From Peristeroidobacter soli (GTDB lineage Bacteria > Pseudomonadota > Gammaproteobacteria > Steroidobacterales > Steroidobacteraceae), in assembly GCF_004138485.1 (NCBI RefSeq), contig NZ_RYEV01000010.1, positions 1-64,000 of the forward strand: a DNA stretch of 64,000 bases, written 5' to 3'. Of this stretch, positions 17,302-25,503 are shown one piece after another. The position numbers and the translations under genes are program-made. The notes under the pieces are model-generated. The model saw only the letters and a program-made list of their open reading frames with translations. It made no database searches and was not told the origin of the DNA. Each line of letters begins with the position of its first letter. Positions within the stretch are counted from its first letter, which is position 1.

Positions 17302-17676
17302 GGTCACCTCGAAACCGCCTGCCTTCGGCAAGCTCAAGTATGTGGACGAGTGTCATTCATGCAAGTGCCGGGGCAGCAGGTGCATAGGCATCATATTGAG
17401 GCGGCTACGCTTCTACGCTGACCTGTAGGAGAGCATTACCTAAGCAAACGGACCACATTCCGTAACAAACCTCATCGCGCTGCCAAAAAACTCTCGCAGG
17501 GCCGTTGCCTTTCGAAGTCGCTGGAGTATATTCCGGCCATAGACGCTTGAGCGGACACAGAAATGCCGCCGGGCGGACTGAGTCACTTCTCAGCTATCGC
17601 TCGCCGTTGTTGTTGCTGGAACGATCGATTTGATCCTTGGCGCCATCAGCGGCTAACCCATCCGGGAGTCAGTTGA
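17302..17676. other. 375-bp divergent intergenic region
   Basis: This region separates the YbiI-like gene from the hypothetical gene at 17,677 and is somewhat richer in A and T than the flanks. It holds a plausible promoter for the rightward gene at 17,505-17,532. I see no convincing coding frame, RNA gene or terminator in it. Confidence 0.5.
17505..17532 (+). promoter_or_regulatory. Candidate sigma-70 promoter for the gene at 17,677
   Basis: TTGCCT (17,505-17,510) and TATATT (17,527-17,532) are separated by 16 bases and match four or five of six consensus bases in each box. This predicts a leader of about 135 nt before the ATG at 17,677. Confidence 0.4.
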
Positions 17677-18015
17677 ATGAGCAGCGCCTGGGAGAATTTT
17701 TTCGCCGCTACGGTTGTGCTTGCCTCCGCCGGGCCGATCAAGCATCGCCTTGCCGAAGCTTTTCGCGAGCACCTTGCCGATCTGGAAGAAGAAGAGCTGC
17801 CGCGGGAGATCCGCGACGAATACACCTCTTTGTCCTCCGCCATGTGCTGTGTCCGCCCGATGAAGGGCGAGACGGCCATTCAGGCGACCGTCCGCAAGAT
17901 GTCCGACACCGAGGCCGGTGGCTGCGCCGTCCGCATCGTCGGCATGCTGGGTGTGCTGGCCCGCCTACAGTCGGCACAGCGTGCACCGAAATTGCGCGCG
18001 GTCGGCGAAGACTAG
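17677..18015 (+). CDS. Conserved hypothetical protein
   Basis: This 112-residue, probably soluble, largely helical protein has GGGAG eight bases before the ATG. It starts MSSAWENFFAATVVLASAG, carries an acidic helix (HLADLEEEELPREIRDEY) and a central CC pair (SSAMCCVRPMKGE), and ends in a short hydrophobic helix (IVGMLGVLARLQSA). I do not recognise a family. It ends 6 bp before the convergent TIR-like gene. Confidence 0.6.
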   Translation: MSSAWENFFAATVVLASAGPIKHRLAEAFREHLADLEEEELPREIRDEYTSLSSAMCCVRPMKGETAIQATVRKMSDTEAGGCAVRIVGMLGVLARLQSAQRAPKLRAVGED

Positions 18016-18021
18016 GACCGA

Positions 18022-18480
18022 TCAGTCCAGCTTGAACTCGATGGTGTCCCAGCGGGCCGTGTCCTCGTGACGGGCCTGCCGGCGGATGGCGTCCGCGATG
18101 GAGCGCTCGTTCCACTCGATGATCTCGTCGCCGAGCGCTTCCAGCTGCACCGGTACTTTCTCCTTGACCCCGAATTTCTCCAGCACGATCACCGGTTTTT
18201 CGAAGCCCTTGGCGCAATTCAACTGAAAGTCGAGCAATTCCCGGTGGCGCTGGTACAAGCCGGCGGGAACGATCACCACCTCTGCGAGATTGATCTGTTT
18301 GCGCAGCTCCTCCTTCATCGCCTCGCGCGAGCTGGTGGCGAGCTCCGGATTGCTACAGTTGCGGTAGTAGAAGTTGTGTGAACTCTCCAGATACTCGAAC
18401 ACACGGTGATAATCGTCCGAGGGCTCGAACGCATGACTGACGAACAGTCGCACCGGATTGTGTTGAGAAATGCTGCCCAC
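18022..18480 (-). CDS. TIR-like domain protein (MTH538/ThsB-type)
   Basis: This 152-residue single-domain protein starts at GTG 18,480, with GGGAG eight bases upstream. It opens with VRLFVSHAFEPSDDYHRVFEYL, continues with FYYRNCSNPE and INLAEVVIVPAGLYQRHREL, and ends FEKPVIVLEKFG. This strand-helix order (F-V/I-S-H/Y at strand A, I..A..VIV at strand D) is that of the TIR-like MTH538 family, which includes the nucleotide-signalling ThsB proteins of Thoeris antiphage systems. No ThsA-like NAD-consuming effector is adjacent; the divergent neighbour is an EEP-family hydrolase. TIR-like fold is moderately certain; a defence role is only a possibility. Confidence 0.6.
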   Translation of the reverse strand: MGSISQHNPVRLFVSHAFEPSDDYHRVFEYLESSHNFYYRNCSNPELATSSREAMKEELRKQINLAEVVIVPAGLYQRHRELLDFQLNCAKGFEKPVIVLEKFGVKEKVPVQLEALGDEIIEWNERSIADAIRRQARHEDTARWDTIEFKLD

Positions 18481-18589
18481 TTGGCTGGCTCCCGCCGCGA
18501 TGATGGGCCCATTCTAATCCATAATGCTGCTGTAGAATGCGCTCGGTCCGCTTGCTCCTAAGCCGATGGTTTGAGCTCACGCCAACACG

Positions 18590-19333
18590 ATGCGCTTCGT
18601 TCTGTACAACATCCGGTATGCCACCGGTTTCGGCCCGGCCTTCCACCTGCCGGTGCCCGGTGCAGGCTACCTTCGCAGCAACACGCGCGTCCTGAACGGC
18701 ATCACCGACTGGCTCAAGTCGCTCGATCCGGACCTGGTGGGGCTGATCGAGATCGATACCGGCTCGATCCGCTCCGGGCTGGTCAACCAGGCCAAGCAGA
18801 TCGCCGATTCGCTCGGCCACTATTCGACCTACCAGTGCAAATACGGCACGGCCTCGATCAACCAGCTGATGCCCATCGTGCGCAAGCAGGGCAACGCGTT
18901 CCTCGCGGCGCCCCGGGTCGAGGGCGAGCGCTTCCATTATTTCGAGACCGGCATCAAGCGCCTGATCATCGAGCTGGAGCTCGAGGAATGCGCCATCTTC
19001 CTGGTGCATCTGTCGCTGAAGTTCCGCCATCGCCACGACCAGCTGCGCCACCTGCACGAGCTGGTGAAGCGCGCCAGCAAGCCGGTGATCGTGGCCGGCG
19101 ACTTCAACACCTTCTGGGGCGACCACGAGATCTACCTGTTCATGGAGGCCTCGGGCCTGAAGAGCGCGAACCGCCTGGGGCTGCCCTCCTACCCCAGCCA
19201 CAAGCCGCGCAAGGAGCTGGACTTCGTGCTGTATTCCAACGGCATCGAAGTGACCCATTTCGAGGTGCCGGACGTGCGTTTTTCCGATCACCGGCCGCTG
19301 ATCTGCGACTTCAACATCCGACCGCGAACTTGA
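18590..19333 (+). CDS. Endonuclease/exonuclease/phosphatase (EEP) family protein
   Basis: This 247-residue protein has the EEP (DNase I-like) fold: MRFVLYNIRYATG, VGLIEIDTGS (metal-binding Glu), FLVHLSLKFRHRHDQL, VIVAGDFNTFWG (catalytic Asp and Asn), ELDFVLYSNGIE and FSDHRPLICDF (catalytic Asp-His). All catalytic positions are retained. The substrate could be nucleic acid, a phosphodiester or a lipid head group; the sequence does not decide. It is divergent from the TIR-like gene with 109 bp between starts. Confidence 0.85.
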   Translation: MRFVLYNIRYATGFGPAFHLPVPGAGYLRSNTRVLNGITDWLKSLDPDLVGLIEIDTGSIRSGLVNQAKQIADSLGHYSTYQCKYGTASINQLMPIVRKQGNAFLAAPRVEGERFHYFETGIKRLIIELELEECAIFLVHLSLKFRHRHDQLRHLHELVKRASKPVIVAGDFNTFWGDHEIYLFMEASGLKSANRLGLPSYPSHKPRKELDFVLYSNGIEVTHFEVPDVRFSDHRPLICDFNIRPRT

Positions 19334-19469
19334 GGAAGCTCGGATTTTTCGACTTCCCCAACCTCAACGACATGCCACGGGAAGGGATGCTTCGTGGGCC
19401 AAGGCCACCATTAAGGAAAAACAGTAATTGGGTGGGGGATTGCATGAACAACAACTGCGGGAGTCGACC

Positions 19470-21509
19470 ATGACCGAAGCCTCGGCCGCTGCCAGCGGCG
19501 CCGTCCACTGGCGTTTGGAGACCGAAGCAAACGGCATCGCCTGGCTGATCATCGACAAGGCCAACGCCGCGGTGAACAGCCTGTCGCGCGAGGTGATGGA
19601 GGAGCTCGACGCCATCCTCACCGCCCTGTCCCGCACGCCGCCGAAGGCGCTGGTCGTCAGCTCCGCCAAGAACGGCTTCATCGCCGGCGCCGACATCAAA
19701 GGCTTCGTCGGCATCAATTCGCCCGAGGCGGCCTATCGGATGATCCGGCAGGGGCAGCAGGTGGTCGACAAGCTCGCCGCGCTCCGCTGCGTCACCGTCG
19801 CCGCAATCAATGGATTTGCCCTCGGCGGCGGTCTGGAAGTCGCCCTGGCCTGCCGCTATCGCGTGGCGGCCGATGACCCGTCGGTGACTCTGGGCTTTCC
19901 CGAAGTGCAGCTCGGCGTGCATCCAGGCCTGGGCGGCACCGTGCGGGCGGTTCAGCTGGCCGGCCCGATCGCCGCCATGGACCTCATGCTCACCGGCCGG
20001 CACATCCGCCCGAAGCAGGCGCTGCAGATGGGGCTGGTCGACAAGCTCGCGCCCGCGGCCCAGCTGCGCGAGGTCGCCCGGCAGGTCGCGCTCAGCCCGC
20101 CGCCGGTGAAGACGATGTCGTTCAAGCATCGGCTGCTGAACCTGGGGTTCGTGCGCCCCATCCTGGCCGGGCAGATGCGAGCGCAGGTGGCGAAGCGTGC
20201 CCGTCCGGATCACTACCCTGCTCCCTACAAATTGATCGAGCTGTGGCAGGACTACGGCGCCTCGGGCGAACGCGCCTACGAGGCCGAAGCGCGCTCGATG
20301 GGCAATCTGCTGTGCACGCCGACCTCACGCAATCTGGTGCGCGTGTTCTTCTTGCAGGAGCGGCTCAAGTCCGCGGGCAAGAGCGGCGGCGAGCCGATCA
20401 AACACGTGCACGTCGTCGGCGCGGGCGTGATGGGCGGCGATATCGCTGCGTGGTGCGCGGCTCGCGGACTCACGGTGACGCTGCAGGATCGCGAGGAAAA
20501 ATACGTCGCGCCCGCCATGGAACGGGCGAGGAAGTTTTTCGAGAAGCGTTATCCGGATCAGACCAAGCGTAATGAAGTGATGAGCCGCTTGACCGCGGAC
20601 GTCCCGGGCGCGGGCGTACCGCAGGCCGATCTCGTGATCGAGGCCATCTACGAAAATCTCGATGCGAAGCGCGAGCTGTACGCGCGCGTCGAACCGCAGC
20701 TGAAACCCACTGCGATCCTCGCGACCAACACGTCGAGCATCGTGCTCGAACAGCTGGCCGAGAAACTCGCGCAACCTCAGCGACTCATCGGTCTGCACTT
20801 CTTCAATCCGGTCTCGCGCATGCCGCTGGTCGAAGTCATTCAAGCCGAAAATACCGATCCGAAGCAGGTGCAGGCCGGGCTCGGCTTCGCCCGCCAGATC
20901 GACAAGCTGGCCATCGCCTGTCACAGCGCGCCGGGATTTCTGGTGAACCGGGTATTGATGCCTTATTTGAGCGAGGCGGTGCGCGCGGCGCAGGAAGGCA
21001 TTCCGCTGGCCCTCATCGATCGCGCCGCCGAAGAGTTCGGCATGCCGATGGGCCCGATCGAGCTCGCCGACGTGGTGGGTCTCGATGTGGTCATGAGCGT
21101 CGGCAAAGTCTTTTTCGAGACGGGCGCGGACGTGCCGCCGGTGCTCGCGACGCCGTTTGCGCAAAAGAAGTTCGGCAAGAAAACCGGCGAAGGCTTCTAT
21201 GTGTGGCAGAACGACAAGCCGGTGAAGCCGCCCGCCACGGGCCAGCATGCGCCGGATGATTTGCAGGACCGCTTGCTGCTGCCGCTGCTCAACGAGGCGG
21301 TGGCCGTACTGCGGCAGGGGATTGTCGAGGATGCCGATCTGATCGACGCCGGTGTGATCTTCGGCGCGGGCTTCGCGCCCTTCCGGGGCGGTCCCTTGCA
21401 ATACGCCCGTGCACGCGGTGTCGACGCCGTCATCGCCCGCTTACAAGAGTTACAAAGAGTTCATGGGGACCGATTCGCGCCGGATGAAGGGTGGGATTTA
21501 GTGCGCTGA
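19470..21509 (+). CDS. FadJ-type enoyl-CoA hydratase / 3-hydroxyacyl-CoA dehydrogenase
   Basis: This 679-residue bifunctional beta-oxidation enzyme hydrates enoyl-CoA in its N-terminal half and oxidises the hydroxyacyl-CoA in its C-terminal half. Crotonase motifs: NGFIAGADIKGF (oxyanion loop) and NGFALGGGLEVALACRYRVA with the catalytic Glu. The dehydrogenase starts with the NAD fold VHVVGAGVMGGDIAAW and includes ATNTSSIVL, HFFNPVSRMPLVEVI with the catalytic His, and the C-terminal GEGFYVW. The ATG at 19,470 has GGGAG six to nine bases upstream and is preferred to the in-frame ATG at 19,428. No thiolase gene is adjacent. The overall layout is that of FadB/FadJ alpha subunits. Confidence 0.9.
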   Translation: MTEASAAASGAVHWRLETEANGIAWLIIDKANAAVNSLSREVMEELDAILTALSRTPPKALVVSSAKNGFIAGADIKGFVGINSPEAAYRMIRQGQQVVDKLAALRCVTVAAINGFALGGGLEVALACRYRVAADDPSVTLGFPEVQLGVHPGLGGTVRAVQLAGPIAAMDLMLTGRHIRPKQALQMGLVDKLAPAAQLREVARQVALSPPPVKTMSFKHRLLNLGFVRPILAGQMRAQVAKRARPDHYPAPYKLIELWQDYGASGERAYEAEARSMGNLLCTPTSRNLVRVFFLQERLKSAGKSGGEPIKHVHVVGAGVMGGDIAAWCAARGLTVTLQDREEKYVAPAMERARKFFEKRYPDQTKRNEVMSRLTADVPGAGVPQADLVIEAIYENLDAKRELYARVEPQLKPTAILATNTSSIVLEQLAEKLAQPQRLIGLHFFNPVSRMPLVEVIQAENTDPKQVQAGLGFARQIDKLAIACHSAPGFLVNRVLMPYLSEAVRAAQEGIPLALIDRAAEEFGMPMGPIELADVVGLDVVMSVGKVFFETGADVPPVLATPFAQKKFGKKTGEGFYVWQNDKPVKPPATGQHAPDDLQDRLLLPLLNEAVAVLRQGIVEDADLIDAGVIFGAGFAPFRGGPLQYARARGVDAVIARLQELQRVHGDRFAPDEGWDLVR

Positions 21510-21624
21510 TCGCGGCTGGTAGCGCGGCCTTACCGCCAAATCGGCTGTGCTACCATTTCCGGCAGATCTTTCAGGCCCGACGCCGCGTTGCTCGGGCAAC
21601 CGCCCCCTGCGACATTGGAGACAC

Positions 21625-22686
21625 ATGGAGAGCAAGCCGCTCGATCTTGGCCTGCTTCGGTCATTTTCCCCGCTCGACGGATTAAAACCCGAGAATCTGC
21701 AGACCTTGGCGCGCAAGACCGTGCTCCGCGAGCTGTCCGTGGGGCGTTTGCTGTTCAAGGAGGGCGACAGCGACAAGCGGACGTTTTACCTGGTTAGCGG
21801 CGTCCTCGAGCTGCTGAAGGACGATCGCAGCGTGCAGATATTGCGCGCCGGCTCTCCCGAAGCCCGCAATCCCATCGCCCCTTTCACGCCCCGACGCTAC
21901 AGCGCGCGTGCCGTGTCCGAGCGCGTCGAATTCATCGTCATCGACAGCGACATGCTCGACATGATGCTGACCTGGGACCAGACCGGCTCCTACGAGGTCG
22001 GTGAGCTGAGCAGCGCCAACGAGCAGGCGCCGGCGAGCGACGACTGGATGACGACGCTGCTGCAGACCAAGGCGTTTCATCGCATTCCACCCGCCAACAT
22101 CCAGGCCATCTTCATGCGCATGCAGCGCCTCGAGGCCAAGGCGGGCGATGTCATCATCAAGCAGGGCGATGATGGCGATTACTTCTATGTGATCGTCAAA
22201 GGCAAATGCCTGGTGACGCGCGAGACGCCGCTGAACAAGGCCGGCATCAAGCTCGCCGAGCTCGGCATGGGCGACACCTTCGGCGAAGAGGCGCTGATCG
22301 CCGATGCGAAGCGCAACGCGAACATCACCATGCTCACCGATGGCGCGCTGATGCGGCTGGCGAAAGATGATTTCCGCAAGCTGCTCAACGAGCCGATGCT
22401 GCATTGGGTCACCTACGATCAGGCCAGGCAGATCGTGGCCCAGGGCGGCAAATGGCTGGACGTGCGTCTGCCGAGCGAGTTCGAGACCTTCCACATGGAA
22501 GGCGCGCTCAACCTGCCGCTGTATTTCATTCGTCTGAAGTTGAAGTCGCTGGACCCGAATGTGCACTACGTGGTGGTGTGCGATACGGGCCGGCGCAGCT
22601 CGGCGGCGGCATACATCCTCGCGGAGCGCGATTTGAATGCGTCGGTGTTGAAAGGCGGCTTGGGCGCCGCGGATGTGAAGCCCTGA
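21625..22686 (+). CDS. Tandem cyclic-nucleotide-binding domains fused to a rhodanese domain
   Basis: This is a 353-residue cytoplasmic protein; the ATG at 21,625 is chosen for its upstream TTGGAG. Residues about 10-120 form a first cNMP-fold that keeps LFKEGDSDKRTFYLVSGVLEL but lacks the GExAL phosphate-binding cassette. Residues about 145-260 form a second cNMP-fold that retains one (DTFGEEALIADAKRNANITM). Residues about 270-350 form a rhodanese domain with ARGGKWLDVRLPSEF-type entry and VVCDTGRRSS, whose Cys is the expected catalytic thiol. This suggests a sulfur-transfer or redox output gated by a nucleotide. No DNA-binding domain is present. It is unrelated to its neighbours by function. 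Confidence 0.85.
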   Translation: MESKPLDLGLLRSFSPLDGLKPENLQTLARKTVLRELSVGRLLFKEGDSDKRTFYLVSGVLELLKDDRSVQILRAGSPEARNPIAPFTPRRYSARAVSERVEFIVIDSDMLDMMLTWDQTGSYEVGELSSANEQAPASDDWMTTLLQTKAFHRIPPANIQAIFMRMQRLEAKAGDVIIKQGDDGDYFYVIVKGKCLVTRETPLNKAGIKLAELGMGDTFGEEALIADAKRNANITMLTDGALMRLAKDDFRKLLNEPMLHWVTYDQARQIVAQGGKWLDVRLPSEFETFHMEGALNLPLYFIRLKLKSLDPNVHYVVVCDTGRRSSAAAYILAERDLNASVLKGGLGAADVKP

Positions 22687-22788
22687 GCATTTGTTGCGAA
22701 GTTGCTCGCTTGCTGTAACCGCAGGCGAGGCGCCCGCGTCGATAGCGTTGCGTGATTCGCTCATCCATGTCGGAGGTTGTCCCACCGC

Positions 22789-23931
22789 ATGCGATTTCTG
22801 CCTCTCATCTGGTCCGGCATCTGGCGCAAGCCCGCCCGCAGCCTGCTGATCTTTCTTCAGGTCGGCGTCGCGTTCGCGCTGTTCGGCGTGCTTCAGGGCA
22901 TGAAAACGGGCGTCGAACAGTTGATCGGCGAGGCCCGCGCCGATCTGTTGCTGGTCCATAGCAGCCTGGGGTTCGTCGACTCGCTGCCCATCGGCGCGCT
23001 CGGGACCATCGAGTCGGCGCCGGGTGTCAGGGCCGTCGTGCCGGTGGGCCTGTTCGGTGGGATGTATCAGAAGCCCACTCAGCAGATGGGCATCGTCGCG
23101 ATCCGACCCGACCAGGACTGGCTCTCCGCCTTCACCTACACGGTCGCCCCGCAGGACGTCGCGGCGTTCGAGAAAACCCGCACCGGCACGCTGGTGAGAA
23201 AAGCGCTGCTGGAAAAGTATGGCTGGAAGATCGGCGATCGCATTCCGATCGTGACCAACGTTGCGAAGATGGACGGCTCGACCGACTGGACCTTCGACAT
23301 CGTGGGCACGTACACCGACAGCGACATGGCCGGTGGCACCGACGTGATCCTGATTCAGTACGACTTCTTCGATGAGTCCCGGGCCATCGGCAAGGGCATC
23401 ATCCATCACTTCAACGTTTCCATCGTCGATCCGAGACAGGCCGCGACGGTGGCCGATGCCATCGACCGGCGCTTCGCCAATTCCTCGCACGCCACGAAAA
23501 CCGAGTCGTTGCGGGAGCTGGCGCAGGTGCAGATGCAATCGATCGGCGATCTGGGATTTCTGATTCGCGCCATCGTCGGCGCGGTGCTGGTCGCGCTGCT
23601 GTTTGCGACCAGCACGATGATGATGCAAACGACCCGCGAGCGGATGCCGGAGCTCGCGGTACTGAAAACCCTCGGCTTCGCGGACCGTGCCTTGTTCGTT
23701 TTCATCCTGGCCGAGGCCGCGGTGGTCTGCGTCGCAGCCGCTGCATTCGGACTGGCGCTCGCCCTACTCGCCTTTCCGTTCGCCGCCCGCTTCGTGCCCG
23801 GCGTCTCGATGCCGATTGAAGTGGTCGCGATCGGGTTGGGCTGTGCTGCGCTCGTGGCGCTGCTCAGCGCTTCGGTGCCCGCGGCGCGGGCGGCCCGATT
23901 GAACATCGTGGCTGCATTGGCCAGCCGGTAG
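22789..23931 (+). CDS. MacB/FtsX-type ABC transporter permease
   Basis: This 380-residue inner-membrane protein has one N-terminal transmembrane helix (about residues 15-35, LLIFLQVGVAFALFGVL), a large periplasmic domain (about 40-250) and three C-terminal helices (FLIRAIVGAVLVALLFA, ALFVFILAEAAVVCVAAAAF, AIGLGCAALVALLSASVP). That is the FtsX/MacB topology. The ATG at 22,789 has CGGAGG 12 bases upstream; an in-frame TTG at 22,777 is less likely. It is followed after 6 bp by a second permease. No ATP-binding protein or membrane-fusion protein lies next to the pair. Confidence 0.85.
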   Translation: MRFLPLIWSGIWRKPARSLLIFLQVGVAFALFGVLQGMKTGVEQLIGEARADLLLVHSSLGFVDSLPIGALGTIESAPGVRAVVPVGLFGGMYQKPTQQMGIVAIRPDQDWLSAFTYTVAPQDVAAFEKTRTGTLVRKALLEKYGWKIGDRIPIVTNVAKMDGSTDWTFDIVGTYTDSDMAGGTDVILIQYDFFDESRAIGKGIIHHFNVSIVDPRQAATVADAIDRRFANSSHATKTESLRELAQVQMQSIGDLGFLIRAIVGAVLVALLFATSTMMMQTTRERMPELAVLKTLGFADRALFVFILAEAAVVCVAAAAFGLALALLAFPFAARFVPGVSMPIEVVAIGLGCAALVALLSASVPAARAARLNIVAALASR

Positions 23932-23937
23932 GGGCGT

Positions 23938-25101
23938 ATGAAATTCTTCCGAGAGCTCTTCGCCGTCCTGCGTGTGAACCTGTCGAGCATTCCTCAGCGC
24001 GTCGGCTCGGCGCTCACGATCCTCGTCGGTGTGACCTGTGCTGTCGGCGCACTGGTCTCCATGCTTGCGATGGGCACCGGCGCTCGCGAACAGCAGGTGG
24101 CCAACATTCGTCCCGACCGCGTCATTCTGACGACCAAGGGCACCCGGTTCGGTCAGGGCAGCATCACCAAGGAAGAAGCCGCCATCATTCTCGGTTTGCC
24201 CGGCGTGCGCAGAAACGCTGCGGGCGCGCCGATCGTCATGTTCCAGTCGATGGTGCCCATCGAAGGCCGTCGACGCGCGACGGACAAGCGCATCTACTTT
24301 CCGCTCGTGGGTGTCACCGCGACATTGCCTGATCTGGTGCCGGAGATGCACTTCACCGCGGGGCGGCCTTTCAAGTCGGGGCTCTCCGAGCTGGTCGCGA
24401 CCAATGCGTGCACTCGCCAGTTCGTCGGCTTCGAGCTCGGCGACAAACGGTTGCTTCGCGGTGGCGATTGGACGGTCGTGGGCCTCTTCGATCAAGGTCA
24501 CGGCCAGGACTGCGTCGTCTATGCCGATGCGAGCACGCTGATGAGCGCCTTCGGCCGCACCACGTATTCATCGGCCGCATTGATGCTGCGTTCACCAGGC
24601 GACTTCGATGCACTTCGCGCGGCGGTCTCGAGCGATCCACGGCTGCGACTCGATGCGCGTCGTGAGAAAGAAGCCATCGAAGAGAACTTCAAGCCGCTGA
24701 ACGCGATTCTGAACTTCGTGAGTTATTTCGTCGGCACGATCATGGCCATCGGCGCGACGCTCGGCGCGGTCAATTCGCTCTACGCCATGGTCGACTCTCG
24801 CCAGCGAGAGATCGCGACGTTGCGCGCGATCGGGTTCAAGAGTGGCCCGGTGATTCTGGCTGTGCTGATCGAATCGATGCTGCTCGCCTTGCCGGGCGCG
24901 GTGCTGGGCAGCGTGCTCGCGTGGCTGCTGTTCAATGGACTCGCCGCGAGTCCGCTCGGTTACAGCTTTGAGCTTTCGGTGACGGTATCGCTCGCCGTGC
25001 TCGGTATCGAGTGGGCGTTGGCGATGGGATTGTTGGGCGGGCTACTGCCCGCGCTACGCGCGGCCCGTCTGCCAGTCGTGACGGCGCTGCGGGCGATTTG
25101 A
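23938..25101 (+). CDS. MacB/FtsX-type ABC transporter permease (second of pair)
   Basis: This 387-residue protein has the same topology as its neighbour: an N-terminal helix (LTILVGVTCAVGALVSMLAM), a periplasmic MacB_PCD-like domain, and three C-terminal helices ending GIEWALAMGLLGGLLPALRAARL. The conserved DSRQREIATLRAIGFKSGPV cytoplasmic loop is the coupling segment that normally contacts the ATPase. The two permeases probably form a heterodimer. Translation is probably coupled (6-bp gap). It ends 1 bp before the convergent pilZ. Confidence 0.86.
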   Translation: MKFFRELFAVLRVNLSSIPQRVGSALTILVGVTCAVGALVSMLAMGTGAREQQVANIRPDRVILTTKGTRFGQGSITKEEAAIILGLPGVRRNAAGAPIVMFQSMVPIEGRRRATDKRIYFPLVGVTATLPDLVPEMHFTAGRPFKSGLSELVATNACTRQFVGFELGDKRLLRGGDWTVVGLFDQGHGQDCVVYADASTLMSAFGRTTYSSAALMLRSPGDFDALRAAVSSDPRLRLDARREKEAIEENFKPLNAILNFVSYFVGTIMAIGATLGAVNSLYAMVDSRQREIATLRAIGFKSGPVILAVLIESMLLALPGAVLGSVLAWLLFNGLAASPLGYSFELSVTVSLAVLGIEWALAMGLLGGLLPALRAARLPVVTALRAI

Positions 25102-25102
25102 G

Positions 25103-25459
25103 TTACATCGTATGGGTCGGCTTGTCGCCGCCCAGGGCGCCGGCCAGATAGCTTTCGATCTTGCGCTGGGTGTTGCCGCGGTCCTGCTCGCTGAACTGTA
25201 CGCCGATGCCGGCGGTGCGCTTGCCCTGCGCGCCCTTGGGCGTCATCCAGATCACGCGGCCGGCGACCGGCAGCTTCTCGTCCTCGCCCATCAGGTTCAG
25301 CAGCATGAATACTTCGTCGCCGAGGCGATAGTTGCTGTTGGTCGGAATGAACAGGCCGCCGTTTTTCACGAACGGCATATAGGCCAGGTACAAGGCGCTC
25401 TTGTCCTTGATTGTCAGCGTCAGCAAACCGGGTTTGCTGCTGGGTTGACGCATCACCAT
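25103..25459 (-). CDS. pilZ: Type IV pilus PilZ protein
   Basis: This 118-residue single PilZ domain has the length typical of the pilus protein. It reads LTLTIKDKSALYLAYMPFVK, NGGLFIPTNSNYRLGDEVFM and AGRVIWMTPKGAQG. The c-di-GMP-binding RxxxR and D/NxSxxG motifs are not intact, as is known for PilZ of type IV pili, which acts through protein partners (the PilB ATPase and an EAL-domain protein) rather than by binding c-di-GMP. It is last in the fab-pab-mltG-tmk-holB run, its usual position in gammaproteobacteria, 44 bp after holB. Confidence 0.9.
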   Translation of the reverse strand: MVMRQPSSKPGLLTLTIKDKSALYLAYMPFVKNGGLFIPTNSNYRLGDEVFMLLNLMGEDEKLPVAGRVIWMTPKGAQGKRTAGIGVQFSEQDRGNTQRKIESYLAGALGGDKPTHTM

Positions 25460-25503
25460 GCGATCTTTCCGACGAGGCCTTTGGCGTTGACGTTAAGAGG
25501 AAC

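Noticed and set aside
18022-18480. Naming the TIR-like gene as part of a Thoeris defence system
   Set aside because: No ThsA-type effector is adjacent and the neighbours look like ordinary chromosomal genes.
21682-23628. 648-codon open frame on the minus strand
   Set aside because: It lies antisense to the cNMP/rhodanese gene and the first permease, both with clear domains. It is His/Arg/Gln-rich with no family motif, as expected of a shadow frame in GC-rich DNA.
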